Below are positions 22,327-34,055 of a DNA stretch of 64,000 nucleotides, piece by piece (positions within the stretch are counted from its first letter, which is position 1; the number at the start of each line of letters is the position of its first letter). Below the pieces are notes generated by a model. That model searched no databases and was not told the DNA's origin. It saw nothing but the letters and a program-made list of their open reading frames with translations. Both the position numbers and the translations under genes were made by a program. This DNA comes from Chamaecrista fasciculata (lineage: Eukaryota > Streptophyta > Magnoliopsida > Fabales > Fabaceae), in contig QANZ01001431.1 in the NCBI GenBank assembly GCA_003254925.1, positions 1 through 64,000 on the forward strand, in the 5' to 3' direction.

Positions 22327-23267
22327 TATAAAAAGTAGTCTGACTTTATTTTTTCTATAAAATTTTTGTCTCTTTTTTTTTTATTTGACAAAAATACCCT
22401 TATTTTCCTTTTTTTTTTGTAGATCCCCTCTTGAGAAATTTATTCTCTCCTTGCCTCACTTTTCACACAATAAAATTATCAAACCAAAATAAAGCTTTAG
22501 AGGTTCTAAAAAAGAAAAAAAACAAAGCTTCAAAGGGTGATAGATCAAGTTCCAAAATTTGCAAGGTACTACTATTATCTCAAACACATTCACCTTTTTG
22601 GATTTCTTATTCTTATATTTTACTTCAAATTCAAATAGTTAGAAATTGTGTTCATGTTTTAAAACCCAGTCGCTAAAACTTAGTCTCAAATAGGAAAAAT
22701 AGCAAGAAATTCTTATTCTTGATTTAAGGATTTCTTCTTGTATATATATATTTCTTCTAGATCGAACTCCAAGAGAGACTCTCTTTCACTGAATTGACCA
22801 AATGTAAGGACATGCATAGGCGTTCTTTCTTTCCATATGTGCAATTTGTGTTTTTTTTCCTAAAGAAAATTTCCTTTTTCATTATACAATCCGACATAGA
22901 CGAAAAATAAAGTCGATCCTATATATCAATATATGCCTATTAGCTTTAGGCAACGTACAGCCAAGTCTTTTATGTTGTGATGTTTGTATATTATTTCTCT
23001 CCTACATGCCTTATTTTATGTTGTGTTTTATTTTTATGGCTCACTTTTTTAGAACCTCTAAAGTTTTGTTTTGTTTTGATTATTTTATTGTGTAAAGGGT
23101 GAGACAAGTAAAAAGTCATACACAACAAAAAATTCAGAAGAAGAATGAGGGAATAAATTTCTTAAAAGGGTATCTATAGAAAAGGAGGGAAATAAGGGTA
23201 TTTTTGTCAAATAAAGAAGAAGACACAAAAAGTTAATAAATCCTTATTGAATCAGACTATTTTTTAT
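22327..23267. mobile_element. Large foldback element with about 190-220-bp inverted arms
   Basis: The left arm (22327-22512, including TTTGACAAAAATACCCTTATT and AGCTTTAGAGGTTCTAAAAAA) is the inverted counterpart of the right arm (23045-23267, including TTAGAACCTCTAAAG and AATAAGGGTATTTTTGTC). They are separated by about 530 bp of unrelated, non-coding DNA. The right end is cut by the single N at 23268, after which ACGGAGTGAG suggests a Stowaway-like terminus. Confidence 0.65.
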
Positions 23268-23268
23268 N

Positions 23269-24738
23269 AACGGAGTGAGTAACGATTAGTAATGACTCTG
23301 ATTTTTTTTTTAAAAAATAACAAAGAAACAAATGGGCCATGGAAATCTTTCAGAGAATCAAGGATGTGGGGGACTCCACTATCCAATCGAGAAGTGAATA
23401 GTGAATACGCACAATTCCCAAGGACGAGGGACAAATACGGGATGTGAGTATTTATGTTTTCCTCATACATTTCGTGTTTGCCATTAATTCACTCGGTTCT
23501 CAGATTGGGAAACGGAGCCATCAGTTTAATTTGTTTATCCTTGGAGCTATGATACGTATACATAAATTTGTGTTGTGTTGGGTGCCTATTATTAATGATC
23601 ATTGCTTATGTCTATATGTACCTACCTAGATGCTCCCTGTCTAGCCTAGCTATAGCCATGCATGCATGCACTGATTTATTATCCCACACATTACTACTAT
23701 AACAAACCCCTATTAAGTAGTACTACTTCAGTACTTCCCATTGTCGACGTATTTTGAAGCTCAAAGAGACTAAAAGACAGCAAGCCATTGAACTAACACC
23801 ATGATATATGAACCTTTTTTTTTTTTTAAATAAATTCTACAGATACATACTATATCAATTTTTTATATACCGACAGCCTTAAAACAGTAGTCCTAATTTA
23901 TTTTCAAGGCTTGTAGGCTGTAGCAACATATGAGACAACAGATATATATTCATATTTCAGAACCTGTTTTTCCCCTTAGAATAGATAGAGTTCATCATCA
24001 GTGTACAGTATAAGTTTCTTGTATCTTTGTAAGCTAGCTGCGCTGGCGTATTTACATCAAGGTTTGCCCCATTTGTCTTTTATTAGGCATGCAGAGCCTA
24101 TACATGTCACAACAGTATTCGACTTAATGACTTTCCCATTGATGAGCCGTTAGGTTAATTAATTATGACTTTATAAAATGTGTTGGCAGAGCAGACTACT
24201 CACTACTCACTAGAGAATTGAGATCCACACAGTTCAAGTAGCACAAGACAACAATGTTGGGGGAACATAAAACACTAATATAATCAGAATTATTGTGTAT
24301 ATATAGACAAATATATATATAACGGAATTGGGGTCTATATATATGATTGTAGGTTTGTGAAGTTAGGAGAGACAGAGAGAAACAGAGGTTGGTTGAGGCG
24401 GTAAATGAGAGAATTGATGTATGAGATGGAAAAAATGGACGCATTTGGAAGGCGAAGTAAATGTAATAATACCAAAAAAAAATTAGACTGTAAAGGACTT
24501 AAATGAGATGCACTCTCACTCTCTGAAACTAGCAATTACTGCTGCCTAATTTTTTGTCTCTCTCTCTCTCTCACACACATATGTATGTATATTGAGATTT
24601 GAATGTGCGTAGCTAGATCTATGTTTGATAGTATATAGAAAAATGGAAAGGGGGATGATCATGCATGCATATAGACACGGAGATGCCGTGTCTTTCCACC
24701 ACATTTAAAGCCCACCTTTCCTGAGATAATAATAAATA
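23269..24738. other. Gene-free stretch
   Basis: No gene is seen. 24557-24580 holds a (TC)n(AC)n compound microsatellite. Short (TA)n runs occur at 24298-24320 and 24336-24344. Confidence 0.4.
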
Positions 24739-25166
24739 GGGTAAATTACACTTTGGTACCCTGTGGTTTGACCCTATTTCACTTTGGTACCCTGTGGTTT
24801 GAAACTTGACACTTTGGTACCCTGTGGTATTCTCCATTAACACTTTGGTACCCTTTGGAGCTATTTTGTAATTTTAACCATAACAAATTTTGCAAAAATT
24901 ATATATTGACCACAAAAAATTTTCAAAAAATTACAAATAGGTCCCTGGATATATTATATAGGGACTAAAATGAAAAATTTAAATTTTTTTTGGGGTCAAT
25001 ATGTAATTTTTGTAAAATTTATTATGGTTAAAATTACAAAATAGCTCCAAAGGGTACCAAAGTGTTATTGGAGAATACCACAGGGTACCAAAGTGTCAAG
25101 TTTCAAACCACATGGTACCAAAGTGAAATAGGGTCAATCCACAGGGTACCAAAGTGTAATTTACCC
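24739..25166. mobile_element. Foldback MITE of the GGGTAAATTACACTTTGG family, copy 1 (428 bp)
   Basis: The ends are inverted (GGGTAAATTACACTTTGG and CCAAAGTGTAATTTACCC), with repeated TTTGGTACCCTGTGG blocks in each arm around a centre near 24960. The flanking 9-mers match only 6 of 9, so its target duplication is decayed. Related copies lie at 45385 (one end) and 50718-51116. Confidence 0.78.
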
Positions 25167-26719
25167 TAAAATTTAAAATGATGAATAGAGAAGTGGCTTT
25201 ATTGTTTGTATGTGGGCATGCAATTGCATATTTAATTTGCACCATTTCATGGGCACAAGATTCTCCATTTTTGGCCTTGCGACTCTAACGGTCTTTTCCA
25301 TGAAAACATATATACAGGCACAAACAGTGAGGCTGCGCGCCATTTTGATTCGTTGTTTTTTTACCCCATAAAGCAGGTAACTTAACTACTCTTCAAATTT
25401 GTTTCAACTGTCATCTCTGGTCCCCCTTCTCTATTTATATACATGTCTGAAAATCTTCTTGACAGATATATCATATAAATATATATGTAATTACTCCAAA
25501 TAATTATGACTCTGATCTATTTATTATATATGTTGTTTTCTCTGTAGAAGAGTTAATGTTCCCCATGCATATCTCCCAGTCGCCGCCACTGTTTGATTTC
25601 TCAATTTGAAATCATCATTGATCGATATATATGTAGTAAGTTTAATTATGTCGTCAATAAAATTAACAAAAAATTTGTGAAAATTTCACTGTATACATTG
25701 ATCAATACATAATAATGACTTTCAACATGCTGATGATGATGACATTATTTTTATTTATATTTAACAAATGGGTCCTTCTAACATGTGCCCTAAGGGCACA
25801 TGTTAAGATTTCTTTTCATCGGTCAAGTTAGTTTTCAAACATTAAAAATTATCTTTTAAATAAATTTTCGTAGATTTTAAGATATGAGATGTTCTAATAA
25901 CTAATCAGAAGAAATCTTAAAATGTGCCCTAAAAACACATGTTAAATGAATCGTTAACAAATTCTTCAACTGCCTCCCTTTCTTTCCTCTATGTCTTTAA
26001 GGTGGATTGATATATATGCCGCTATTAGAGAGGAGTGGATCTTTTAAAGCGTAACTAAATGTTGTGATATATAGTCTACCAAAAAAAAATGTTGATATAT
26101 ACATTTGGCACAATTTTAAAAGAGATAGAAAAAATACGAGCCCATAAAATAATAAAATATAGCAGACCTACATTTTCTGTCTCTATCTCTCTCTATTTCT
26201 TTCTAAATTGCACAAAAGATACCAACATTAACACTTAAGCAGGAGACTTAAATCCTACTCCAAGTCTCACTCACTTTACATAAATTGAGAAGCTGTGTAT
26301 TTTTCTGAGATATTCTTCATTCTTATTTTGACTGCAGTACTTGTGGTCAGATATACTGGTAAAATTCAGTGAGGTGCTCTGTATTTTTCATCTCTCCTTG
26401 GAATTCAGTGCGGCAAAATTTTCTCTGAGTACGGTGAATGGTTAATTAGGCTTCCATGAAGGTATAACCCATTGAATTTTGAAATTCAAACGGCAACAAT
26501 ATAATATATATATATATCGCAAATTCACAACTACCAGTTGATGCCTAACGTACGCTTTGTCTCTGTCAGTGTCACATCTCACATACTATTTATATTCACA
26601 AAAATAAGCATATATACTCCATTTCCCCACATACACTACTGAATCCATTTCCGGAGATTGAAGAAATTAAAGGGAAGCCTGATAATCTCAACATCAAGCT
26701 AAGAATACAAAAATCCAGT
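25167..26719. other. SPCH upstream region with one MITE
   Basis: Apart from the MITE at 25770-25953 this is AT-rich intergenic DNA and presumably includes the SPCH promoter and 5' UTR (26600-26719). No confident TATA box or known stomatal regulatory motif was identified. Confidence 0.4.
25770..25953. mobile_element. 184-bp MITE with 9-bp target duplication, copy A
   Basis: Flanked by an exact 9-bp duplication TTAACAAAT (25761-25769 and 25954-25962), a Mutator-type size. The terminal inverted repeats of about 40 bp each contain a small palindrome (AACATGTGCCCTAAGGGCAC and ATGTGCCCTAAAAACACAT), so each end can itself fold. Copy B at 51971-52154 has exactly the same length. Confidence 0.85.
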
Positions 26720-27832
26720 ATGATGGATGAGCTGCAATATGACCCAGTGTCTCATATTTTTGAAGACGCGGATTTTGGAGATGACGACCATCTGCTTTCC
26801 ATTTTGGACACCCTTGATGATGATATTATATCACCCTCCTCCACAAGAAGCCATAAGAGACAGAAGATCTCAGAAGATGTGGATAATGGCCAACCAAAGG
26901 TGTCTCATATCACTGTGGAACGCAACCGTCGTAGGCAAATGAACCACCAGATTTCCATCCTCCGCTCCCTCATGCCTACCTTTTATGTCAAACGAGTCAG
27001 TCTCCTTCTCTTTCTCTCTTTTATCTATCTATCTATATTCTTTTCTTTTTGTTGCCCATATATTAATCTAATATTCGTCACTTTCTTCTCACATACGGAG
27101 CATGCAGGGAGATCAAGCCTCGGTGATAGGAGGAGTGGTAGATTACATAAACGAGTTGCAGCAACTTGTTCAATCCCTCGAGGCCAAGAAACAGAGAAAA
27201 ATACTCTACACTGACGTTGTCAGCCCTAGAGGCCCAATACCAAGCCCAGGCCCAAGCCCAAGGCCTAGAGTCAACCTACCCATTAGCCCAGGGACCCCAC
27301 AACCGGGCTCATATTTGACAAACTCTCTGATCATGTCTCACTGTGTGGAACCATCTCCTACGTCTTCATCTTCTGCTAGTTCGTGCGGCTCCATAAACGT
27401 TAACGACGACGGCGTCATCAACGAGCTGACGGCCAACTCAAAGTCGCCGATTGCTGACGTGGAGGTGAGGTTCTCTGGGCCCCACCTTGTGTTGAAAACG
27501 CAGTCTCCACCCATACCAGGCCAAGCCCTCAAAATCATTGCCGCTCTTCACCACTTTCCCCTTGAGATTCTTCATCTCACTGTTACCACTGCTCATCAAA
27601 CCATGGTCAACTCATTCACCATCAAGGTATCGATTTATATATATATATATATTAAAAGCCCAATGTTTACTTTTACAAACTGTTACGTCTCTGCTATATG
27701 TTGACGTGTTCTGTTTTGTTCCATCAATTATAACATATGTGTGTCATTAACATGCAGATTGGAATTGAATGCCAACTGAGTGCAGAGGATTTGGCTCAAC
27801 AAGTCCAGCAAACATTCTGCCAACCCTACTAA
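26720..27832 (+). CDS. SPCH: SPEECHLESS-type bHLH transcription factor (stomatal lineage), three exons
   Basis: Exons 26720-26995, 27108-27626 and 27758-27832 join in frame through GT-AG introns to 289 residues. The bHLH at about 61-112 begins KVSHITVERNRRRQMN, with H63, E67 and R71 in the E-box-reading positions, and continues MPTFYVKR|GDQASVIGGVVDYINELQ. That wording is specific to the SPCH/MUTE/FAMA group, and LEAKKQRK plus the Ser/Pro region point to SPCH. SPCH forms dimers with ICE1/SCRM and starts asymmetric divisions in the leaf epidermis. Residues about 125-160 carry several SP/TP sites (VSPRG, PSPGPSPRP, ISPGTPQP), the counterpart of the MAPK-target domain through which SPCH is destabilised. 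The C-terminal ACT-like SMF domain ends IGIECQLSAEDLAQQVQQTFC. It is shorter than Arabidopsis SPCH (364 residues as I recall), mainly in the Ser/Pro region. Confidence 0.93.
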
Positions 27833-29241
27833 TTCAAACCTTCATTATATTGCTTTTATTACATATTATTATTACTTTGTGTTGTTAGGAAGGGTTAAAG
27901 GACTTGGATGCAAATGCACAGTTTTGACAGAGAAAGAAAGAGCTAGAGAGAGAAGTTGTACATCTCATTGATATATTCTTTCTCTAACTTTTTATTTCTG
28001 TATCTAAAATGTAGTGCATTTACATTTAGAAGATTCACTTCCAAGGTGATGTCACGTACGGTCAGACACCAAAACTCATAAAAAAATAATTTAAAGTTTC
28101 AAATTATCTTTAATTTATTTAATATTATTTAATGAGTTTGTGTTTCAATTAAGTTGACATTCACCTTGATTTTCGTGTGTAGTACGTACATATATGTATA
28201 TGTATGTATGTATTTATAACTGCACAGCCATTTAATAGCATTTGTAGTAATTAGTGGTGGTGTAAATCTCTGTCTTGTAATTGCTGGAGACTAGCATTAG
28301 GTATAATGTGACCCCCATCTCTTGTAATTGACTACTGTCAAGTTTTGAAATTTGTTTATGAATTTAGTTTCATTTTTCCATGCTGAATCATGCATATTGC
28401 ACTTTGTTTTCATAATGATTCTAATCGTCCAGTTTTATGGTACTCAGCTTTTTACGGACATGGTTAACAATTACCTCCATACATATATACATCTGCCACT
28501 CAAGTCTATATCAAGTTCTTTAGACTAACTGTCGGTGGCAAATGATAATGTTTAATTTCTCCATTAACAATAAAAAAATTAGTCAAAGCGATTGGTGAAG
28601 CTAAGGCCTGATTTGGGACACTACAGAGACTTTGTGTGAAGCCCATATGGATTTTAACTATTTTGGGTGTAAAAATATAAATAAGCCCAAACCATATGTC
28701 AACCCTGGGCCTGTCCTAGCTTTGATGCTAAACTGGCTCAAGGCGATCAACCCTATATCCAGGTCAAACGAAGCCCTATTAGACAATTCCACTTAAACGC
28801 ATTTCTCTAATAATGTTGTTGTTGTTGTTTTTTTTTTTGTTAAAACTAATAATGTTGTTGTTATTTCATCATAAAGTAAATTTGAACTCTTTTTCAGGCC
28901 AAAAAAATAAATTGAACTCTTTTGGAAAACTTATATTATTGTCACTAATTAAAAACAAAGGGGGGGAACAGAGATTTGGGTTGTAATTAGAAGCACCACC
29001 TTGGCTTTCAGTGAGTGAGAATTACAAGTACATGTCTATCCTAAGAAAGCGAAAATCATTGTTGTCAAGCACACCTGGCCTCTCTATGTTACAACTTACA
29101 AGTAGTTAAAACTTAAAAAGACGACATACAGCGAAATCATCCTTATTGCTTGTCTGTCTGTCTCTCAAGGATCCTATAATTAAATGCTTATGAATGAATT
29201 GGACATTATTGGTTTCTGATTATGAGAAATATGTATATAAA
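27833..29241. other. SPCH-WRKY intergenic region (tail to tail)
   Basis: Holds the presumed 3' UTRs of the two convergent genes. (TATG)n/(ATGT)n runs lie at 28190-28215 and (GTT)n near 28815. No other gene or element with clear borders is seen. Confidence 0.45.
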
Positions 29242-30448
29242 TTAGAAGTTGTTGGGGTTATCAAAAGTGAAGTTGTTGGGGTCAAATCCGAGTTGATGAA
29301 ATGAAATTAGATCCAAATCAAAGGTCGGAGAGTTTGCAGCAGAAGTAACGGCTGAGATGATGCCATTATTCATGTCAGAGCCAGGCGGGCTTGCAAAACT
29401 AGGCTGACCACACAAGGTGTCACTCGGAGGAGGAGACACTGAAAAGTAAGATATGGGTGACGTGGCAGGCGACATGTAACAAAAGTTTGCAGCAGCGAAG
29501 CAATTCTCCATCACTTTGTTATTGGAGGAGGTTGAAGTTGAAGAAGAAGCAAAAAGAAAGGAATGATGTGGTGGTGGTGGACCTTCTGGGCCTTCCAGAT
29601 TCTCTGTTTGGACTCTGAGCCCAGCCCGCAGGTTCGACAATAGCTCATGATGTTGTTGACTTTCTGGGGTGCCAGATGGCGCCACCACATTGGATGCCTG
29701 TGCGCAGGTGTGGTTTCCCCTGTATGTGATTTCGAATACGCTTGGGTCTTCATCTGATCTTTGCACTTGCTTTGTGGCCAAGCATCCCTGAACATTTCTA
29801 TGTGTGCATCTGTAATACCCTCTGCATTTATATACATATAATATGTTTAATTCAGAGTTAAGACCCAAAATAAACCCACAACTAATTAAATCATGTATAC
29901 CTTGGATGCCTTGCTCCCAGAATGTCTTTTTGGCCATATTTTCTCCAACTAAATCCATCATCAAGAGTGCCTTCCACTCCCATCCCGGGATTCACTTGAA
30001 TTCGTTTAGTCCATCTCGCCATACTCTTTCTGCGTAACCCCATTCATTCATTTCAGAAAACGTAACATACATATTGGAAAACAAAATATTGTAGGTAGCT
30101 AGTATAATAGTTTATATGGTTAATATAGAATTACCTCTTTTTGGAGGCATTATTGTGATCTTGAAAATCCCTATCAGAGTCTTCACTGCGAGGACTAGCA
30201 CTCAAAGGTGGTGAGTCTGACATACAGATTCTACGCAGTATGGCTTGTGACGATGGCTCTCCACTACTACTTACCATAGCGAGTGCCTTCTCAAATGAAG
30301 CTATAATTCCTTGGATCAACAACTCAGGGGCTTCTTGGGATGACGACGAAGGCATTTGCGACCACATTTGGAGTCGCCTTGCTAACTCCCTACCTTGTAT
30401 TATCTCATTTATTACAAGATTCTTCTCCAACTCTCCCATATTCTCCAT
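29242..30448 (-). CDS. WRKY30: Group III WRKY transcription factor, WRKY30-like, three exons
   Basis: Exons 30135-30448, 29901-30029 and 29242-29821 (314+129+580 bp) join in frame to 340 residues. One WRKY domain is present: WRKYGQK at 133-139, then C153-X7-C161-X23-H185-X-C187, the C2HC zinc finger that defines group III. The second intron falls in the Arg codon just before GYYRC, the position conserved in this group. The N-terminus ([26 protein letters not shown]) matches the coiled region of WRKY30/41/46/53 proteins. The C-terminal half is Ser/Pro-rich, typical of an activation region. Group III members bind W-boxes and respond to pathogens, salicylate and senescence. The start chosen is the first ATG; a GTG two codons upstream also keeps the frame. 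I assign WRKY30 on gene order beside SIG5 and family resemblance, not on an alignment. Confidence 0.88.
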
Positions 30449-30784
30449 TTTCACTACCCAATATTAATTGGTTTCTGTCACAACTCAGAAACCGGAACAG
30501 GGGATGAACAGAGAGAATTTAAGCTGAAACTCAAAGATCGATCGATGTATAGCATGCATGTAAAATATAATGGCCAATTATGTATTGAGAATATATATAG
30601 GTTTAATCAATGTAAAGCAGAAAGAAATTAAATGACACGAGCTTGTGTGTGAGTGTCAGAAAAAGAAAAGGGTTTGGTAGAATAAAGAGAATGAAGCGAG
30701 GATTATAAGGATGAGGCTTCCATATGAGAAAGAAAAACAAAAGGTGTGGGGAGAAATATAACAGTGAGCTGAGGGAAGAGAAGT

Positions 30785-30790
30785 TTGACT
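30785..30790 (+). promoter_or_regulatory. W-box (TTGACT)
   Basis: Core TTGAC in the WRKY promoter, about 340 bp upstream of the ATG. Confidence 0.4.
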
Positions 30791-30840
30791 GAGAAAATGG
30801 GAGAAGAAGAATAGAAATTGAGAAATTAGGACTAGTCTTT

Positions 30841-30846
30841 GGTCAA
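30841..30846 (-). promoter_or_regulatory. W-box (TTGACC on the minus strand)
   Basis: GGTCAA on the plus strand; the second of three TTGAC cores within about 180 bp in the WRKY promoter. Confidence 0.4.
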
Positions 30847-30956
30847 AGGAATCGCCAAGTTCAAAGATTCAAAGGGTAAAATGTAAGTTTTATAAAAAGT
30901 CCAACGGCTGACCACGTCTCCGCGCTATCACCACTAACCTTCCTTCTCAATTCTCA

Positions 30957-30962
30957 TTGACC
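30957..30962 (+). promoter_or_regulatory. W-box (TTGACC)
   Basis: The third core of the cluster. A group of W-boxes upstream of a WRKY gene is consistent with auto- or cross-regulation by WRKY factors. Confidence 0.4.
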
Positions 30963-33900
30963 CTATTATTTACTTCTCTAATCTCACAATTAATTTTACA
31001 CTAACACGTACACCATGTTTCTCTCTCTTGCTTTATTTACTACTCTATGAAGTTGGACCCATAAAGGGACAAAATTCGTATAGAGAGAGAAACAGAAAAA
31101 TGAGGAATCTTCAAAACCTCGTTCCGCGTCATTACAGGTTACAGCTTCCGCTTCCAACGTGGGTGTCCCCCTGATGATAGAAGCCTCTGACGTCACCATC
31201 CCACTTCTGCTTTCGTCAACCACAGTTCACTATACTATACTAATCTAAATTAAGTTTAAATATTAGTATTTTGAGTATTCATGTAGATTCATGAGATCCA
31301 CTGTTAATTTAAACAAAATTTGAAACTTGATTATTCGCTATAGACTTACAGAGTGATCTATTGAGACTGTGACAATTTGACACTTTTATTTAATATTTTT
31401 TTCTCCGAAGATGACAAAATTGGCTTTTTGGTTAACTTAATTTGGTTTTCTCCTACTGCACAGTTTTTTTATGCTTATTCAATTTTCACCTGCCAGGAGT
31501 AATTTTGGATGTTAGGCGGCATGAGCAAAACCATAATTAAGTAATACTAGGTAATCTTAATTTTATACTATTTTTAGTTGTTTTAAATGAGCACATGGCA
31601 GTTTAGTGGAGTAATTGAGGTCCCATTTGACATAAACTTAATACTTAATTAAAGCTAGCCCACGTGAAATTCTGATGAATTTATGGATGGATACATGCAT
31701 CCGATGCCTTAACAAATTAACATTGAACACTTGGACAGCTTCCTAGGCTCCCTAATATATTTCTAAAAGGTTTAGGTTTCATATAAATATATTACAAGTT
31801 GGTTTTATACGCGCTAAATGTCATATAAGTATTTATTTTTAATTCAGATTAAAACAATTACTTAAAAAAACAAGTAAATTTTTATTGTATATTAAAGTTG
31901 CTGCAATAAGTTAGTTCTTATATATTACAAAACCGGCTCAAATTTTGAAAAATTTACAAAGTAGCCCTGTACCTATGTTCTATATATATATATATTTNAA
32001 ACGTTAGCAAATAAAGTCAAATGGGGCTCAAAATGATATTGGGTCTAATTTTTTGTAGTTTTTTTTTCTCAAACTCATTTAAAACCAAAATAAATTTAAG
32101 GACATGAATTTTTTATCAATTAGAGCATTTGATCAAATATTAAAAGAGAGAGAAAGAAGTAAGGGAAATTAAGTAACTTCTCACTACTTCTAATAAAAAA
32201 AGTAAAATTTTTTATCATAAAATATAATAAAATAACTTTTGTATTTTCTTAATTTTAAGTTTTTAATAATTACACAACTTAAATAGGTAAAGCAAACTAG
32301 TATATATGTATATATATGCTTAATTATCATTTCTAAAATACTCATTAAAAGTACAACAAATAAGTCTCATTCTAAGCAATTAGCGGGTTTTAATTTTAAA
32401 AAAGTAAGTGTTATTCAACTTTTTTCTCTTTTTTTTTTAATTAAAATAATCAAGTCTATTTCTTGTTTTTCTGAGGAAAAATACATTATATGCACATTTA
32501 TAAATTTAGAAAATAATTCATTATTATACGTATAAAAAAATTATGCATGATTAGTGATCATAAATTAAAAAAATTAAATATAATTGATAATGCATATGTA
32601 TAGTTGAAAAACAAACAACACACTTTAAGACAACATCGGTACGTAAGTTCTAAACTAAAACGGCACTTGAATATATTGGATCTAAAGTTTTCACAAGTAT
32701 ACCACCAGCTAATAAGAGAGAAGTAGTTCAATATTATATGGCATCTCTGCTTGCTATCCAACAAATTGCTTTAAAATTATACAATCTTGTTATTATTGCG
32801 ATTTATTACAAAAGACAATTGATTATATAATACTATTCTTATACTGTATCAATTGTTCCAAATGTGAAGATGTTACTATTAGTTAGCATCATTATATATT
32901 AAGTATATTTATGATCGGTAACAATTTTTCAATCTATTGATTATTGACTATTATTGCTCGAAATCATTTAGATATGTCATATCCGTGCCAAAACAAAGAG
33001 AGTATTTAACAATGAAATTAAGTATAAATAACTGCGTTCAAACATACGACATAAATTTCGTTGTTTGAAAGAATAGAGCTACTTATGTTTTCTTATGAGA
33101 TAATTTAATAAATTTTTGAAATTAAAATCTTAAGGAATTCTATGCATAATATTTTAATTTATTATAAACAAAGATGAATGCATGCATGCTATTCACTGCC
33201 ACGCTAGCTTTAAATACTTTTGGGTCTTACAGGTTTTCCTGCATGCTCTTTCTTTGAAACATTCAAATCTAAAAAGTATAGTAGACCAATTCATCGGTCG
33301 CAATATTATTATACCCAGGAAAGAAAGAGAGAAAGAAAAAAAATCAGTGACAATGATTGGAAAAAGCCGAAGTAGAACCTTTTTGTCTTTGAAAGAAAAA
33401 AATAAGCTCCACTAGGAATTATTTTTCTTTACAAAGTTTATATACAACTATTTATATTTTCGTAATTAACTTATATTTTAGAAAATGATATTTATTTTTC
33501 TCTTTAGTTACACAAATATCCAAAGACCAATTATAAAACTTCTAGAAAACATTAAGGACCAAAAAGGGACTAAAACGTAATTTAAGATAAGTATTAGAGA
33601 CGAAAATAGAGTTATAGCCTAATATGATAAGTTGTGGGACAAAAATTAAAGATGTGGTTGTTCTGTAGGAACATGGAAAGAGTCAAAGAGAGGGAGAGGA
33701 GCCGCAATTTTGTGGGCAGTGTAGAAGGAAAGTGGGCCTTTGAAGACCAAGATTGATGAACCGAGGGGCCCACTTTAGCGTGTATAATAAAATGCGTAAT
33801 TAAACTGTAATGACCAAACACGTTGCCTCAAGAAGCTTCTGCCTCCGACCAAACCAAAAAAAAAAAAGAAGAAGCTTCTGCGGTTCTGCCTTATTCAATC

Positions 33901-34055
33901 GAAATGCAGAGACTTTCATCCCTACATTACAAATTATTCAATCGAAACATGCATGACTGTACAAGTATGTACAAGTATTAAGTATAGAGCTGCATTTGTA
34001 TTGTTCTAGTTAAGTGGTGTATTATTATCGTGTATTAGTTTGGGATTAGTTAGTT

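Larger units (their letters stand above)
30449..34037. other. WRKY promoter and long gene-free stretch
   Basis: 30449-31250 is the WRKY 5' UTR/promoter with the W-box cluster. 31260-33830 is AT-rich; a single-N join lies at 31998 in a (TA)n run. No gene and no element with clear termini is seen. Confidence 0.45.

Noticed and set aside
24619..24843. Similar 74-75-codon minus-strand frames at 24619-24843 and 45291-45518
   Set aside because: Their shared GYQS-type sequence comes from the terminal repeats of the same MITE family, not from a gene.
30452..30454. GTG as start of the WRKY protein
   Set aside because: An in-frame ATG lies two codons downstream (30448) and non-ATG starts are rare in plants.
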